A stretch of DNA of 64,000 nucleotides from Myxacorys californica WJT36-NPBG1 (lineage in GTDB: Bacteria; Cyanobacteriota; Cyanobacteriia; Leptolyngbyales; Leptolyngbyaceae), in the NCBI GenBank assembly GCA_019359315.1, contig JAHHHO010000001.1, forward strand, positions 1-64,000, given 5' to 3'. This document shows, in pieces, positions 63,601 to 64,000 of the stretch (positions are counted from its first letter, which is position 1; every line of letters begins with the position of its first letter). The notes under the pieces are model-generated. The model saw only the letters and a list, made by a program, of their open reading frames with translations. It searched no databases and was not told the origin of the DNA. The translations under genes and the position numbers were made by a program.

Positions 63601-64000
63601 TGGCTCCTCGAACACCAATTGAGGCAGTTCTGGCGGATATTTGGGCAGATCTGTTAAAAGTGAGTCGTATCGGCATTCACGACAGCTTTTTCGAGTTGGG
63701 TGGACATTCGCTATTAATGACCCAACTCTTAGTTCGAGTTCGAGAGACATTTCAAGTCGATCTCCCTCTGAGTCGTTTATTTGTCACGCCGACTGTAGCA
63801 GGACTAGCGAAGCAAATTGAGTATAGTCGTTTAGGAGAAAATGGAGATGCGATCGTTCCTAAGGTCGATCTGGTTGCAGAAGCGACGCTAGATCCTGCTA
63901 TTCGTCCAACGACTCCATTTACTTGGGCTACAACAAAACCCACTCGAATTTTCCTAACCGGAGCAACGGGTTTCTTAGGTGCCTTCTTGCTCTGCGAACT
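60687..64000 (+). CDS. NRPS interface-A(Asp)-T-reductase, cut by the window end
   Basis: The ATG at 60687, eight bases after GAGG, opens a frame that stays open to the window end (about 1104 codons seen). The first domain is condensation-like but has PALCADS (141-147) in place of HHxxxDG, the same loss as in the other interface module. The A domain code D-L-T-K-V-G-H-V-G indicates Asp. T has FFELGGHSLLMT (Ser1008). After the linker LDPAIRPTTP, the NAD(P)-binding motif FLTGATGFLGAFLL (near 1089-1102) begins a thioester-reductase domain. Reductive release as an aldehyde or alcohol is expected. A thioesterase cannot be ruled out further downstream. The hydroxylase for this module is the domain fused to the preceding protein. 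Confidence 0.9.
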   Translation, partial: MQVQERVINGFHLSPQQKRLWGLQQDNPTYRVQCAIRLEGLLQIETLKAALVQVCDRHEILRTTFQRPAGIKTPLQVIAETSTFDWQQVDLQGYDAEQQTQQIETLFQQEQLIPFNWQHSLLRGSLLVLSQQQHILLLSLPALCADSWSIPRLVEAVCQSYKACLQGTELQDEVVQYVQFAEWRNQLLEEDTEEQTYWQKHKFSSLTALRLPFEKKSRTNSPNFVIDSLEWQIQPEIVAKISALAKSTDTTPSSFLLACWQILLSRFVGQPDLTIGVAMNGRKYEELETTIGLLAQYLPLSCSLENLSFKELLQQTHASIQEVEQWQEYFTWDNWAESAQLGQLSFGFDFQQQTTRFSAGEVSFKLDKQFAYTDCFKLKLSCIQREEMLIATADYDVNLFDAEDIHRLIEHFQILAASAIAAPETSIDRLEILSDCAHHQLLVEFNQTQTNFPKDQCIHQLFEAQVERTPDQVALVFEDQQLTYAELNARANQLAHYLQTLGIQPDELVGIYLDRSLDTIISLLGILKAGAAYLPLDPALPLEALASRVEDARPIALLTQERLLESVQSGLGSTLQIICLDQDQNKIAQHSTSNLPNTATPENLIYVIYTSGSTGQPKGVAVEHRNLLNYLYGILGRLSLSAGAHFATVSTLAADLGNTAIFPALCTGGCLHVVSSDRISDPQALADYCHRHPIDCLKIVPSHLQALLISPQTAAILPRQCLVLGGEAASWELIKTIQKYAPNCQILNHYGPTEATVGVLTYAVPQGQDEPETSIVPLGRAIANTQIYLLDSHQQPVPIGVKGELYIGGDSLTRGYLDRPDLTQEKFISNPFNPQPGARLYKTGDFARYLPDGTVDFLGRTDNQVKIRGYRIELEEIEAVLQQCVEIKQVVVTQYQDATSNKRLVAYIVSQPGCSPSTTELRHFMQQKLPEYMVPSAFVFLKSLPLTQNGKVDRQALPAPQQEQSSSATTFVAPRTPIEAVLADIWADLLKVSRIGIHDSFFELGGHSLLMTQLLVRVRETFQVDLPLSRLFVTPTVAGLAKQIEYSRLGENGDAIVPKVDLVAEATLDPAIRPTTPFTWATTKPTRIFLTGATGFLGAFLLCE

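Noticed and set aside
1-64000. tRNA, rRNA and insertion-sequence genes
   Set aside because: I looked for T-loop motifs, transposase-like frames and terminal inverted repeats. The GGTTCGA-like strings I noticed fell inside protein genes, and no transposase was seen.

Overview
The window is chromosomal DNA from a cyanobacterium, most likely filamentous and Leptolyngbya-like. The HIP1 octamer GCGATCGC and its core are very frequent. The gene set also fits: a group 2 sigma factor, a squalene-hopene cyclase, a TonB-dependent receptor with an N-terminal AMIN domain, and proline-rich TonB. Genus is inferred from gene content only.

Positions 1-12,000 are ordinary chromosomal genes: a group 2 sigma-70 factor, a single-domain response regulator, a small secreted protein, a TPR protein, a small outer-membrane-like barrel, squalene-hopene cyclase, a cluster of two degenerate receiver proteins around a Crp-family regulator, and a membrane-anchored alpha/beta hydrolase.

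Positions 12,100-30,000 form an iron-siderophore transport island. exbB-exbD face left and an unusual tonB faces right. A tightly packed leftward run (24361 to about 15756) encodes a TonB-dependent receptor, a sucrase/ferredoxin-like protein, two siderophore-binding lipoproteins, an MFS exporter and a FetA/FetB-like ABC pair. A rightward run (24917-27839) encodes two FecCD permeases and a FecE ATPase, overlapping by 4 bases at each junction. A penicillin-acylase-family Ntn hydrolase follows, convergent with fecE.

Positions 30,793 to the window end are one rightward NRPS operon of eight genes. It is cut by the window end inside a terminal reductase domain. Domain order read from motifs: FAAL-ACP-C-A(Val)-T-Cy-A(Cys?)-T / C-A(basic?)-T-E / C-A(beta-Ala)-T / PLP decarboxylase / lone C / aspartyl beta-hydroxylase / interface-A(Asp)-T / C-A(Gly)-T-C-beta-hydroxylase / interface-A(Asp)-T-reductase. 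I infer an acylated peptide siderophore of the beta-hydroxyaspartate class (the class that includes the cyanochelins). Its two Fe-binding beta-OH-Asp residues would be separated by Gly, with beta-alanine supplied by the embedded decarboxylase. Receptor, TonB-ExbBD, binding proteins and FecCDE would re-import the ferric complex; the MFS protein may export the free ligand; the sucrase/ferredoxin protein may help release iron; the acylase may trim the acyl chain.

The most interesting structure is the unit C + beta-hydroxylase + interface-A-T. It occurs twice, once split over three genes and once with C and hydroxylase fused at the end of the preceding synthetase. No tRNA, rRNA, CRISPR array or insertion sequence was recognised. 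Adenylation specificities come from hand-aligned ten-residue codes and remain predictions.
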